From assembly GCA_012845835.1 (NCBI GenBank), contig JABAKD010000025.1, forward strand, positions 2,197,001 to 2,261,000: DNA of 64,000 nucleotides. Direction: 5' to 3'. Source of the stretch: Undaria pinnatifida (taxonomy: Eukaryota > Sar > Phaeophyceae > Laminariales > Alariaceae). Under the pieces are notes generated by a model. It ran no database searches and was not told the origin of the DNA. It was given only the letters and a program-made list of their open reading frames with translations. The translations under genes and the position numbers were made by a program. Every line of letters begins with the position of its first letter. Position 1 is the stretch's first letter. Of this stretch, positions 22,360 through 32,984 are shown piece by piece.

Positions 22360-22995
22360 ACCGGTGTCTGGTACCTCGTATTTCGCTTGGTACCTGGTAC
22401 TGCTGTGTGTTGGAAATATAGCACAGCGTAGCACGGCACAGCTCCACGCCGCAGGATAAGGTATGGCACCGTACGGCGCTTCGCTGACCTGCTGAGCTAT
22501 GGTTGGGCTGAGCCGAGCTGGGAGTGTATTTTTGTGATTCAGTATTCTAGACTAATGCGTTTACCAGTACCTGATATGATACTTGAAATGATTGCTGGCA
22601 TATACGAAATAGTAAATACAGCAAAGTACGCAGCACGGCACGGCACATCACGGCACAGCACGGCGCAGCACGGCACTGTACCGCACCGCAGGACAGGGCA
22701 CGGCACCGCACGGTGCTGTGCTGAATAGCTAGAGCTGCGGTGCGCTGCTGAGCGAGCTGTGTTTAGCTGGGGATCTGGTATGATGATTTCGACACGTACG
22801 TCGAATGATACCTAGCATGTACGCAAGAGCACGGAAGAGTAAGTACAGCATATCACGCATCACAACACAGCACAGCACCGCAAAGTACCGCACCGGACGG
22901 CAGGACACGAAGTTGTGCTGCTAAGCTGAGCTAAGCTGATGAGCCAAGCTGAGCTAAGCTGGAACCTGGTATGATGATTGCTCGTGCAACTAAAA
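22360..22995. repeat. Degenerate tandem repeat of about 200 bp, CACGGCACAG-rich
   Basis: Three related units each run from AGTAAATACAGCA/AGCACGGCAC-type sequence, through GGACAGGGCACGGCACCGCAC-like and GAGCTGAGCT-like sequence, to CTGGTATGATGATT. They span about 22380-22600, 22600-22800 and 22830-22985. Confidence 0.7.
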
Positions 22996-23112
22996 AATAT
23001 TAGTTGAAGGAAAAAATCAAAAAGAAAAGCTGAACTGTTCCGCCAGTGATGGAGGAGGCCGTGTCCAAGTAAGAGGCCTTGAAGGTATGCCTTAACCTAT
23101 TGTGGAAAGGCT

Positions 23113-23152
23113 GGAATGGAACGAGGCTGTTCAGATTCGTTCGTTCCATTCC
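23113..23152. other. Perfect hairpin
   Basis: GGAATGGAACGA (23113-23124) pairs exactly with TCGTTCCATTCC (23141-23152) across a 16-base loop; one more outer pair is possible. Confidence 0.8.
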
Positions 23153-23586
23153 AACCTGTTTGTGTTCGATGTGAACCGGTGAATTCTGGGCACCCGACCC
23201 GAACAGATAATAGCTCAACTGACTTTTGCGGCAGGACCGTGCAGCTCAACTCTAGGACATGGGTACCGTCACGAGAACAACGATGGCGCCTGGCACAGGG
23301 AACAGCACGCAAATATATCGCTAGGCAGGCCTCACAGAAGACGGTGCTAGCCATCGGGGGGCGCACCGTCGGGCCAAATCTTGAAGCTGTGATCTTGCTG
23401 TCGTGGCTCGACGAAGACACTGAAAATTCCACGAATATCGTTGCCACATTGATTCCAGAAAATTTGTTGCCAGAGCCTTGTTCGCAACCCAGTATTTGCC
23501 TCGTGAGCCTCGTAGTCAGGACATGGCTGTATCGCGTGGCTCCTACCACGGACGAGACCTACAGCGTCCACATGCGCTCCACCTAA
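23116..23586 (+). CDS. Hypothetical open frame, 156 codons
   Basis: An open frame with balanced composition runs from the hairpin just described to 23586. The segment TVLAIGGRTVGPNLEAVILL is plausible protein, but no family is recognised. The opposite strand is open over the same region for 150 codons, so at most one of the two is real and chance cannot be excluded. No start context or splice signal supports it. Confidence 0.22.
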   Translation: MERGCSDSFVPFQPVCVRCEPVNSGHPTRTDNSSTDFCGRTVQLNSRTWVPSREQRWRLAQGTARKYIARQASQKTVLAIGGRTVGPNLEAVILLSWLDEDTENSTNIVATLIPENLLPEPCSQPSICLVSLVVRTWLYRVAPTTDETYSVHMRST

Positions 23587-23743
23587 GGCATCCGTCATGG
23601 GTGTGAATCTCCAGCGTATGAAGCAACACTCCCAGATGTAAATAAATACTTGCAGCACCAATCAGTTGCGGTTAATCTCGTTTCCTATGGGCCGTTCGGT
23701 TTCGCTGCATAAGATTAACTACTCCTGGACATATTTTTTCTAA

Positions 23744-24550
23744 GGCCATTTCTTATACAGTCGGATTTGTCAGTCGAACACGGCATTTTTCGACTGAAGC
23801 CCAAATCAGGATTTATTTCTTGTACAGTCGACAAAGGGCTTTCTCGACTCAACTTTTTTCGACTGAGAATTTGGACTGGCGGATCCAGTCGAAAAACTTG
23901 ACTTACTTTTTCGACTGGATCCTCCAGTCGAAAAACTCAGTCGAAAAAGTTATACGCGTGTTTTTTTAACCGATCGCATCGCTCATCCCACCACCAAACA
24001 CACACCCACACGGCCGCACGGCCGCACACCCATACCAGGTAGGTACCGCACTGCAGTATTATACAAGGCGCTGACGCTGGCTTGGCTATCCCTGCTGTTG
24101 TCTCGCAGAAAGTCACCGTGGCGCATTCCTAGTTCCGCTCGCCAGCAGCGTGTATCACACGACTGCAGCAGCGCGCGGTCTCGACCCATGCTGCCAACAA
24201 CGGCTGCGCCTACTGTAGCTTTACTTTGGCGGCTTTCGGCTTTCGGCTGGGTGCAACTCCACGAACGTAGCTTTGGCGGCTTTCGGCTAAACCCAAAGCC
24301 ATCAACTCGCTGGGACGAAGGTTCGTCGAGCCGTTGCTCGCGGAGAAAGCGCGAAGCACAGAGCTGCCAACCGATTTCGCCTGCTGTACAGCAGTACTCC
24401 CTCACCCAACCGCCTCTAGGAAGAGCACAACAACTATAAAATCGACTCGACTGACAATAAGAAGACGGACCAGAAGAATCCAGTCGAAAAAAAGTCCAGT
24501 CGAAAAGGGCCGTTTTCGACTGGCGGAATCCGACTGTATAAGAAATGGTC
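23744..24550. mobile_element. PIF/Harbinger-like non-autonomous element
   Basis: The left end GGCCATTTCTTATACAGTCG is mirrored at the right by CGACTGTATAAGAAATGGTC, one mismatch in 20. It is flanked by TAA on both sides (23741-23743 and 24551-24553). A 3 bp TAA duplication and GG-starting ends fit PIF/Harbinger; CTAAG could also be read as a 5 bp duplication with shorter ends. Many copies of CAGTCGAAAA in both orientations sit just inside both termini (about 23770-23960 and 24480-24530). It is 807 bp with no transposase motif. Confidence 0.72.
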
Positions 24551-24553
24551 TAA

Positions 24554-25290
24554 GAGGCAAGGAATGCACCAGCCGAGCCCTCTCGGGAAAAGAAAAAATA
24601 ATGGTTGTATACCGGTTCAGCAGCATGACACATTTATGCTACGGTACAGCAACGGGCGATAGCAAGCATACCCCCGGTACATGCGTACGAGCGCCGTGCA
24701 TTTATGCAAGAATACCAGACCACAACAAGTACGCTGTATCAAGATTAACAAAACTGCGTTACTTCACTAGCGCGGTAATCTAGGCCGCCCAGGCGTGCCG
24801 GGGTACAAGGTATAACCCAACAAAACATCCGCGACTATAAACTTACCTGCTAGGCTGACAGAACAAAACATGCCAGCGTACTGCTATGTGCATGTTACGA
24901 GTATGAATACAAATTGTTCCTGGTACTTGATATTACGGAGGACGATAGTAAACAGGACCAAATATTGCCAGTAAAAATAGAATAATATATAGGTTTTTGA
25001 GCGCACACTAGGTCCTATTTACTAGGGTCCCCCGTAATAACACTGCTGTTAAATTTACAGCAGTAAGTTACGAAGTATTGTCTCGTGTACGCCTGGTACC
25101 CGTTCTAGGCTACCGATACTTGTGTCAACGCCAGAACTGCGACTTAGCTGTAGTGCTATAACACTTGTGCTTACCCAGAGCGGTGAACGACAAGAACAAC
25201 GAATAGTCTAAAGTTTACAAGGTTCCCCTTCGGGAGGTGGACACGTGCCTTCCGGGGGCGACGCAAGTCGAATGACTACAACTGATGATG
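24554..25290. other. Non-coding, no recognised feature
   Basis: AT-richer sequence with short frames only. A GC-poor stretch around 24840-25080 has no ORF of note. Confidence 0.5.
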
Positions 25291-25299
25291 ATGAAGTAT

Positions 25300-25866
25300 T
25301 TATGCAGAAGGTGTATATCGGAGGGATGCGTAGTGGAAAGAATGTGGATAATATAATAAGATATCACAGACTTTTGGAGGGGGAGGGTTGGGATATTGCT
25401 GAGGCTCGGTGTGATAAGTTATTCGAAAGTCCACTCCGTATAACTGCGTGGCAGCAACTAATTCTACGTTTGTAGCATATGCGTAAGGCTGTGACATGAA
25501 GTGGAGATACTCTTCAACACTCGAATATGTAGTAGGTTGAGATCCAGCGACTTCCACAAGTTCTTGATTTGCTCCAGCTAAGATGCTGTCGTGGAAAGTG
25601 TTGAAACCTGATCCTGGGATAACGGTGTACAAATTGGTTGTGATGTGGGCAATAATATGTGCACGGACGATGTGATGTAAAGCTGGGTTGTTGTGCACAC
25701 GACGCGAGATACATCTTAATAAACATGCACCATCACCAATCTCGGGAATAATGGACCATTGACCAGAATTAATTGTTGTTGCCGCTGTTTTTGTCTTGAT
25801 CATTTTCGCTGTCTGATGGGTTTGTACTGCTGTCGCTGCTGTTAGAGGAATCATTGGTGGTGTCAA
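25300..25866 (-). CDS. OTU-like cysteine protease domain protein, 188 aa
   Basis: The frame encodes a compact OTU domain. EIGDGACLLRCIS holds Asp45 and the candidate nucleophile Cys48 in the DGxC box. H-rich helices follow (NPALHHIVRAH). A YSSVEEYLHFM...NVELVAA segment is the usual middle of the fold. The end SFHYASL supplies the candidate catalytic His178. OTU proteases remove ubiquitin from proteins; in unicellular and algal genomes they are also found in transposons. Its length matches a bare OTU domain with a short Thr-rich N-terminal tail. ATG at 25866 is the first in frame. The 5' half and upstream DNA are duplicated at 26220-27655. No splice signals are needed. Confidence 0.75.
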   Translation of the reverse strand: MTPPMIPLTAATAVQTHQTAKMIKTKTAATTINSGQWSIIPEIGDGACLLRCISRRVHNNPALHHIVRAHIIAHITTNLYTVIPGSGFNTFHDSILAGANQELVEVAGSQPTTYSSVEEYLHFMSQPYAYATNVELVAATQLYGVDFRITYHTEPQQYPNPPPPKVCDILLYYPHSFHYASLRYTPSA

Positions 25867-26070
25867 TTTGTTGTGTGTTTTCTGTGTCCAGTATTTTTCC
25901 CCGCGCGCTTATACCGATGTTTGTTGCCGATATATATGGTCTGTTGTGTGCACATCGTTACTTTTGCTTGAGTTGTGTTGCTACTTTATATCTCTTTATA
26001 CAGGTTTCGCTACTACTGCTGTATGGTTACCACCGTGTCAATTGTGAGGGAGAACTCACAGTAAACTTAG
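25560..26070. repeat. Tandem duplication, copy 1 (OTU gene 5' half plus upstream)
   Basis: The segment from TTGATTTGCTCCAGCTAAGA to GAGGGAGAACTCACAGTAA recurs at 26220-26658 plus 27594-27656. It holds codons 1 to about 105 of the OTU gene and about 200 bp upstream. In copy 1, CTCTTTATACAGG is uninterrupted and gives the pre-insertion site for the element in copy 2. Confidence 0.9.
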
Positions 26071-26167
26071 AGTCTATGGACTACGTGCTGCTTGCTGGTG
26101 GTGCTGCTGACGGAACTTTGCAAGACAAACGGAACTTTTTCGGGCACGTTGGCGTTGTTTGTTCCGT

Positions 26168-26530
26168 TCAGAAAAATATATTGTCTACACCGACAAACGA
26201 TTCTTTATTATCTACATGACCTTGATTTGCTCCAGCTAAGATGCTGTCGTCGTGGAAAGTGTTGAAACCTGATCCTGGGATAACGGTGTACAAATTGGTT
26301 GTGATGTGGGCAATAATAATATGTGCACGGACGATGTGATGTAAAGCTGGGTTGTTGTGCACACGACGCGAGATACATCTTAATAAACATGCACCATCAC
26401 CAATCTCGGGAATAATGGACCATTGACCAGAATTGTTATTGTTGCCGCTCGCTGTTGTTGTCTTGATCATTTTCGCTGTCTGATGGGTTTGTACTGCTGT
26501 CGCTGCTGTTAGAGGAATCATTGGTGTCAA
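26168..26530 (-). pseudogene. Truncated duplicate of the OTU gene, 120 aa
   Basis: The frame repeats the first about 105 residues of the OTU protein, including EIGDGACLL with the nucleophile Cys, then switches after AGANQ to unrelated residues and stops. The catalytic His and the C-terminal half are absent, so no protease activity is expected. Length differences from the parent come in multiples of three within the open part (for example GTCGTCGTGG against GTCGTGG). It starts at ATG 26530 with duplicated upstream DNA. Confidence 0.75.
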
Positions 26531-26658
26531 TTTGTTGTTTGTTTTCTGTGTCCAGTATTTTTCCCCGCGTGCTTATACCGATGTTTGTTGCCGATATGGT
26601 CTGTTGTGTGCACATCGTTACTTTTGCTTGGGTTGTGTTGCTACTTTATATCTCTTTA

Positions 26659-27593
26659 CAGTAGGGGTCCCGGTTTAGCGGTCCCTAGTGCCAAAGGGCG
26701 AAATAACCGCTAAACCGGGACCGCCCGGTAAACCGGTTTAGCGGTTAATAACCGCTATTCTGGGTCCCAATTTAGCGGTTTTCAACCGCTAAACCGGGTA
26801 AAAGCCCATATACTGGGAATGAAAGTAGCGTTGCCACTGCGATCAAAACTAGATAGCGTCATCATATGTGGCTGCTGAATATAGCAGTACAGCATGATTG
26901 CCGCGGGACCAGTAGTACGAATACAGCAGCGGTAGTGCGGGATAGACATTAAAACTTAGGTGAAACGTATCAAGCATCGCGAAGAGAACCACCACCTGTG
27001 TGTACCCGCATCCGGGTAACATACTGTACGTGCACATAACACCTGCTGGAACCCCCCTTCTACTGCTGTACGCTCCTGCTCGTCTTGCTACAAACCGCAG
27101 CGTGTGCCCCGGAGTTTGGACTTGAAACACTCTAAGGAAACACAAAACAAAAAAAGTGTGGTGTACTCGTACTTCACACTTCGTACTCTACAGGAACCTC
27201 GGAGAGTACTGCTGTACACTCGACTACGTCTTAGAAAACATGGCGCGGATATCCGTCTGCCTTGCTGGCCTAGAGGCATGCGCTGCGAGAAAGGACATCT
27301 TCGCCTTGAACGGGTAGCTGCGAACCGCAGTGGGTAGGCCGTTTGTATACTGCTGTGAAAGTGTGTGTGAGTGCCGGCGAGGTTTGCAGCAGAAAGTGAC
27401 CCGTCGTTCCCCGGGGTATGTACACAACCGCTATTCCAGCCGAAATGACCCCAAACAACCGCTAAACCGGTAACAATCCGATTTAGCGGTTTTACAACCG
27501 CTAAAGCGGGGTACCGCGGTGTCAGCAGAATTTTGAACCGCTAAATCGGGTCCAACCGCTAAACAGGGAACCGCTAAACCGGGAGCCCTACTG
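26659..27593. mobile_element. Tc1/mariner-pogo-like non-autonomous element
   Basis: The ends are CAGTAGGGGTCCCGGTTTAG and, inverted, CAGTAGGGCTCCCGGTTTAG, extending to GCGGT with one mismatch in 24. It is flanked by TA (26657-26658 and 27594-27595). The paralogous site at about 26000, CTCTTTATACAGG, lacks it, proving a 935 bp insertion with TA duplication. The CAGTAGGG start resembles pogo/Tigger termini. Dozens of AACCGCTAAACCGGG-like units in both orientations fill 26670-26800 and 27430-27590. The middle encodes no transposase. Confidence 0.88.
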
Positions 27594-27794
27594 TATACAG
27601 GTTTCGCTACTGCTGTATGGTAACCACCGTGTCAATTGTGAGGGAGAACTCACAGTAATGACATAGTTCACGTCGTTGCAGCGGGTACATATACACCGCG
27701 CCCGCGTCTAGCAGTGCGGGAAAATTCTCTCGCAAATACATTTTGATGCCACCCCGATGTACGTGCGAGGACTAAAGTTCCACCGTGTGTGTAG

Positions 27795-28547
27795 TAGACG
27801 TATTTAAGCCTGACGATATGCCTATATTTTAGGCTCTAAACCAAATTAAGCCCTATCGTGTTTTAAATGTCTACAAAATAGGTCTATTTTATCGACCTAA
27901 CGACCACGGCAGACCACGGTGAGATGTGGATTTTCCCAAAATATGCACTTGGGCACATTTTGGCCCAAGTGCATATTTGAAGCAATTTTCCGAGTATTTT
28001 CCAGCAAACAACAGCATTTCAGACGACAAAAGCTCGAGGAAACATCAGACGGATGCCTACATTTCGAGGGTGGAAATTGAACCGGGTTAAGGGCCAGTCC
28101 TGCTGTGCTGCTGTACTGATTGCCACACTGAGGCACACCGAAGGCGGCAGACGCCTGCGAGGTATCCTACATATGAAGCGAGTATGGAGTACGAAGCACT
28201 CAATGTTTTTGCCAGGCACCAGTTATTTGTTTTGGCCGTTTGTTCAAGCTCGCACAGCATGGGCAGGGGAGGGTCTTTCTCGAAGTTTCCACCCACTCAT
28301 GTGCTGACTCATGACATAAATCCTCGTCTTGCCATCTGCGTCTGGAGTAGTGCAGAAATATCATAGTCTATTTTCAAGTAGTTTGATCTTTCCTCGGCTT
28401 TTCTTTTTATGCGTACTGAAAGAGACCACTATTTCGAGTTTTAGACATACATTGTTTTTTTTATGCGTTTAAGGTCGAAATATCGAATGGCCTAGCTCTT
28501 CCAGTTGGAAGTACTTAAGACCTAACCTCGAGGCTTAAATACGTCTA
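27795..28547. mobile_element. Candidate TIR element of about 750 bp
   Basis: TAGACGTATTTAAGCCT at 27795 is exactly mirrored by AGGCTTAAATACGTCTA ending at 28547. Flanking GTGTGTG occurs on both sides, but three bases separate it from the left end, so the target duplication is uncertain. It contains a perfect 16 bp hairpin at 27939-27978 and no coding motif. Confidence 0.5.
27939..27978. other. Perfect 16 bp hairpin
   Basis: AAATATGCACTTGGGC (27939-27954) pairs exactly with GCCCAAGTGCATATTT (27963-27978) across an 8-base loop. It lies inside the candidate TIR element. Confidence 0.85.
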
Positions 28548-30960
28548 GTGTGTGGTTGCCCGGGGACAGAAGTGTCTCATACCCCGCGAAATAGAGCCAG
28601 TCTCGGCGGCTTTCCGCGGCCATAGCTCGCGCCACGGACGTCCCATGAGCCCGGCACACGGCTGATAATAGACCGACGGGTAGTCTGATCGCATTGCAGA
28701 AGAAAGCACACCAAAAAACTCTGCGCCGGCGGAGAAAAAGGGACGGACTAGGCAAAAAAATCAAAATGGTACATATGCATATACATGTGAACCACCCTCC
28801 CCATGCCCATGTCGTGTGGTACCAATATGTGAAGAACACACCTCAACCCTGTTGTGGAGAATAAAAATTGTGGGTAAAAACAAAACATGCAGCTACCATA
28901 GCACATTATCTCACCACGTGTCACGCGTGCCCCATAGGCGCCTGCGGTTGATTGGCATGCACGGCAGCGTTGTCTAGGCTGCTGGTTGCGCTGCCGGGCT
29001 CAGTTCCGGTCCTCAACGTTCTTCTATTCTATCTCCCTTCTCGGTTTGATTTGGCTTTTGACCCCCGCTAATATTGTACACGCGAGCCACGCTCGACTGG
29101 TATGCAGCACAGACAACGGTGCTGCCGGGAACGTAGAGGACCAAACGTGCATAGCTATTTCCGTTGGGCGCGCTCCTCGCTACGGCAGTGTGTGCACCGA
29201 TTAGTTATGATGCTCCCCCCTCGAGAGTATAGTCTATGGGCCGTGCCTAACCCAAAACGACTTCGAGCCTAATAGTGAGCCCAACCCGACTCACAGCAGC
29301 AGCAGATAATGTTATCATCATAACTTGAAAATGGACATCTTCTATAATGGTCTTATGAACCTCTTATATCAGTTAACTAGTGTATGCGGCCGTTATTATG
29401 CACATCATCACCTCCAGTTTGTTTAACACCGTTTGTTTTCTGTTTGGTTTTAAAAATCATTTGATCACGTAGCATGTAGCATTTATTATACACAAACAAG
29501 CATGCGTGTAAACAACGAGCGGCGGACGGACGTGCGCCAGCACCAGGCAGACGAGGCACAAGCAACAGGTATGCCTGCTGTTCGTTAGCTCCAAGCGACG
29601 TAGGTTTCGAGTCATTTTATTGCGTCTCCCAACCACGCAGGGTGAAGGTAAGTCAAGCAGATAACTCCTGCGTGCGACCTCCGCGAAGATAACTTGTGCG
29701 TAAGTCCTCCGAGAAGAGTGAGCTCCCGAGCGAGAGCGCACAGCAGTCTACTATCAAAAACGCCAGCCAGTTACTACTAGACACCTAAGAGCAGCCTTAT
29801 AGCCCGAAACGACACGAAACGGATATGAAACTGTCATACTGAAAATCCAAAATCAACACCATCCCGGGTTATTCACAAGACAGTGATGAATCAATAATTG
29901 AATCCATTCCATCACCTAAAACAACAAAAATGGCAAGAGGAAACTTATCCTCATGAGCGGAAACCTCTTTCATACTCCCAGTTACAATAAATGCAATCAC
30001 AAGAAAATATTACAACAGCCGCGCCCTCAGGGCAAAAACCAAGTGCGACAGATAAAATGCCAGGGATCGCGAGGTTACCCGGACAAAGGTTTCCCGTTGT
30101 CCACTACTGCCGATATAGATGCGTAGATCATACTGGTAAAACAATATAGCATAACTTCTTGTCCGCAAATACAGAATTTATCCGACGCGAATATTAGCCT
30201 ACGCCCTCCATGAGACAGAGAGTGCCTGACCATCCACAAGCCACCCCGTTTATTATTACAAGACAAATGCAAAATACCTTGCTTGTGAAATAAATCAAAT
30301 TGTCAAAATATCTCATCCTTTTAAATCCCGAACAAGATTACAACCACCCCTCAAGTTCGGAAAATCAACATCGGTAATCCAATGACTAATTAATTGTGAC
30401 TTTGCATCCCCTCTCTCATTTGAGACCAGAATGTTCTGCACCTTACGGTCCCATCCCATCTCTTCAACACACGTAGGCAACCACAGACAAGAGATACCAG
30501 CAAACCTATGAGCCAGTGCAACCAATCCTCGCCAACAAGCATAATTGCCCAAAATATTGCTCACTTGCAAACCATGAAAAACCAAAAATAATCTGTTTTT
30601 GGCCTTCGCCCGCTATAGCTCCATACAGTCGAATAAATGAATAACAGAATGTCGCCACTGTCGACACGAAAAGCTCAGCCCTCCCAGCTACGCAAACTAT
30701 TCGACCATCGCAAAAAACATTTCGTGTTTCACTTGTCCTTTCTTTGCGAACAAGCATTCTCAAAATGGTACAATGGGTAAAACAACCAATCAATCAGGAA
30801 TATCTCCACCTCTGTTTCACAATCAATCAAAAGACTGCTGCCGAAACAAAATACACCTGCAAAATTCAATGAAATCAGTGCCACTATCAATACCATACAT
30901 CAGCGGTACACCTCTCAATATGGTGCACCTACGTACCATTTTCTCGAAATCGTTATCGTA
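28548..30960. other. No supported gene; one possible secreted small ORF
   Basis: The plus frame 28986-29204 (72 codons) contains a hydrophobic signal-like segment (FYSISLLGLIWLLTPANIVH) followed by a short Cys-containing tail. It could be a small secreted protein, but chance is likely. 29820-30960 is AT-richer with only short frames; a minus frame at 30313-30585 has no motif. Confidence 0.35.
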
Positions 30961-30963
30961 AGT

Positions 30964-31205
30964 ATATCCGCTCCACCAGTTCCCTTCTTGTCCTGTCTAC
31001 AGCAGAAAACCCTAAAGGTTTTTTTTATCTACAAATATTGTTTGATTTGAACATGAAGAACACACTTTCAGAACCACCAGGCGTGATCGTATGTACTTCA
31101 GCTTCACCAGTTCCCTTCTGGTCCTGTCTACACCAGGAAAACACCAAGTATTTCCGGTTTACAAAGAAAGACTGTTTGACTTGAACATGAAAAAGCACTT
31201 CAGAA
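30964..31205. repeat. Two tandem units of about 120 bp
   Basis: CCACCAGTTCCCTTCTTGTC ... TTTGATTTGAACATGAAGAA is followed by the similar CACCAGTTCCCTTCTGGTCC ... TTTGACTTGAACATGAAAAA. Confidence 0.75.
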
Positions 31206-31209
31206 CTAC

Positions 31210-31837
31210 TATGTGAAAAAGGCTACGTATACCATCCAGAACGAATCTTAGATGATACTATCTGCGGGTCTCCACTCTAACCGCAAATGAATCGCCTGCT
31301 ATTGAACTGCTCTTCACTCTTGCCGTAAGTAAATAAACGTGATATTTGACCAAAAATGATGTTTCAATCGAAAAGTGAATCTTTCGTGAAATAAATTCCC
31401 CGTTGTGATCAGACCTGTACCCACCTTCCGCCCCGCGATGTTGCCGATCCATAAAGCTCCGGCTGGCGAAATAATGAACCGACCTGCTCCCTCCATGGCC
31501 TCTCCTGTAGTTGCTGTTGCTGCTGCATACCATGCAGTGCGTGCGGCCATGCCGTTCGACTTGTAACCCTGACGAGACCCCATCGTTATTTGGTACTGCT
31601 GCAGACAGCCCACGATTACCCCACGTCCTTTCCTACTACTGTTACCCGCAGCAGGAAGCACGCGACTATTATGCCGCGCGCCTTCGCCCTACCAAATCAC
31701 TCCCCATGGTAAGGTGCACATGGCTGGCTGCCATGCGACTTCTCGCGAAAAATGCAGATAACCCCATACCTGCTGCTTCCACAACCAAACTTCTGAAGTA
31801 GAGAGCGCACGGCAAATATTATAAAAATAAAAATAGA
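31210..31837. other. No supported gene
   Basis: A minus frame at 31314-31661 and an overlapping plus frame at 31511-31801 are both open, without motifs. No splice-supported exon is evident. Confidence 0.35.
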
Positions 31838-31972
31838 CTCCAGCTGTGAGATCGAAGATTTTGTCGAAACTTATCTTTGCAAGCTGTGTGTGATACTCCG
31901 ATCGCGCGTATTAATGGTTGTGTCTCCTCATTATGGATATAGAAAGGCGACTCCCCTTGCAACTACAATGTG
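31838..31972 (-). repeat. LINE 3'-end fragment, antisense
   Basis: CTCCAGCTGTGAGATCGAAG through CGACTCCCCTTGCAACTACA matches the LINE 3' terminus and about 135 bp upstream. Confidence 0.85.
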
Positions 31973-32980
31973 TTCGATATAGCTTGTCTCAACGAACGGC
32001 CTAGCAATAAGTTACGGTTACATACGCTGTGTCACGGAGGTAAGCTACAGGGATCGTCTCGTGGTATCACCCACGAGCAGTCCCACGGGTATGTACGAGT
32101 AGGCACTATGCGAGGAGGTTTAGGTATTCGGCTACGCGCAGTTGTTCCTGGGCTGTGGAGAGTTGACCCACATGACCCACTCCACCTTTCTCCCTACATT
32201 CGTCTACCCCTTTCCGGGCCGACATGAAAAAGACATCTTAAACTATTTTCTACACACTGCGTGTTGCAGTGCCTCGCTCACAGCCTAGTGTGGCTGTTGG
32301 GAGCTCATCCATCCATCGCGTATGGGCGCTAATTGTACACGTTAACGGACTTATTGTTCGAGCAAGCAGCCTGATCATACCGAGTGGACCCCAGTGGATG
32401 GGTCGTCCGAGATGGACGACCTGACCAGTCTCTTGAGGCAGCTGGCGGCGGACAGGAGAGAAGACCAAGATCGACGCGAGACCGACCCAAACCTTCAAGG
32501 TGTTGGAGCTAAGAAAAAGTTCTCCGTGTTTAAGTTGTTGATCTTTGAGCAGAGGTCGCTGAAGGCTTGCGTTCTTCCGCTTGTGGTGAGGCCATAAGTT
32601 GCGCGTAGGTGCTGGGTACCGAAATATATACCGGACGGTTTATTTTTTCCCTTCCGACTGCCCTAGTGTACTGCGAAACGGTCTTGAACTGCTGTTTCGG
32701 AGATCCTTGGCGTTGTAGGGCCAGCTGACGCGCTCTTACTTGAGAAGTGGCCGAGTCTGCTGTTGGTAGAATGGAAGGCGATTCTTCGATGAAGGAGGAT
32801 GCCTTTACCCTGCTGTGATGGTTGGTATATTTTGCCATGTAGGCGCATCTTAGCAGGTCAGTACTCACCGGCTTTATACATTCGCTCGAAATGTTAGGCT
32901 GTGATGTCTTACGGTGTTTCTTTTGAGTGCTCCTATTGATATTTCACGTATCACACGCAGATAGATAAAGTGTCTAAACA
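31973..32980. other. No clear gene; possibly the decayed downstream part of the copia element
   Basis: Short frames on both strands. The minus strand here is downstream of the copia GAG-pre-integrase remnant, so it may be highly decayed integrase, but no HHCC or DDE motif is visible. Confidence 0.3.
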
Positions 32981-32984
32981 TTTT

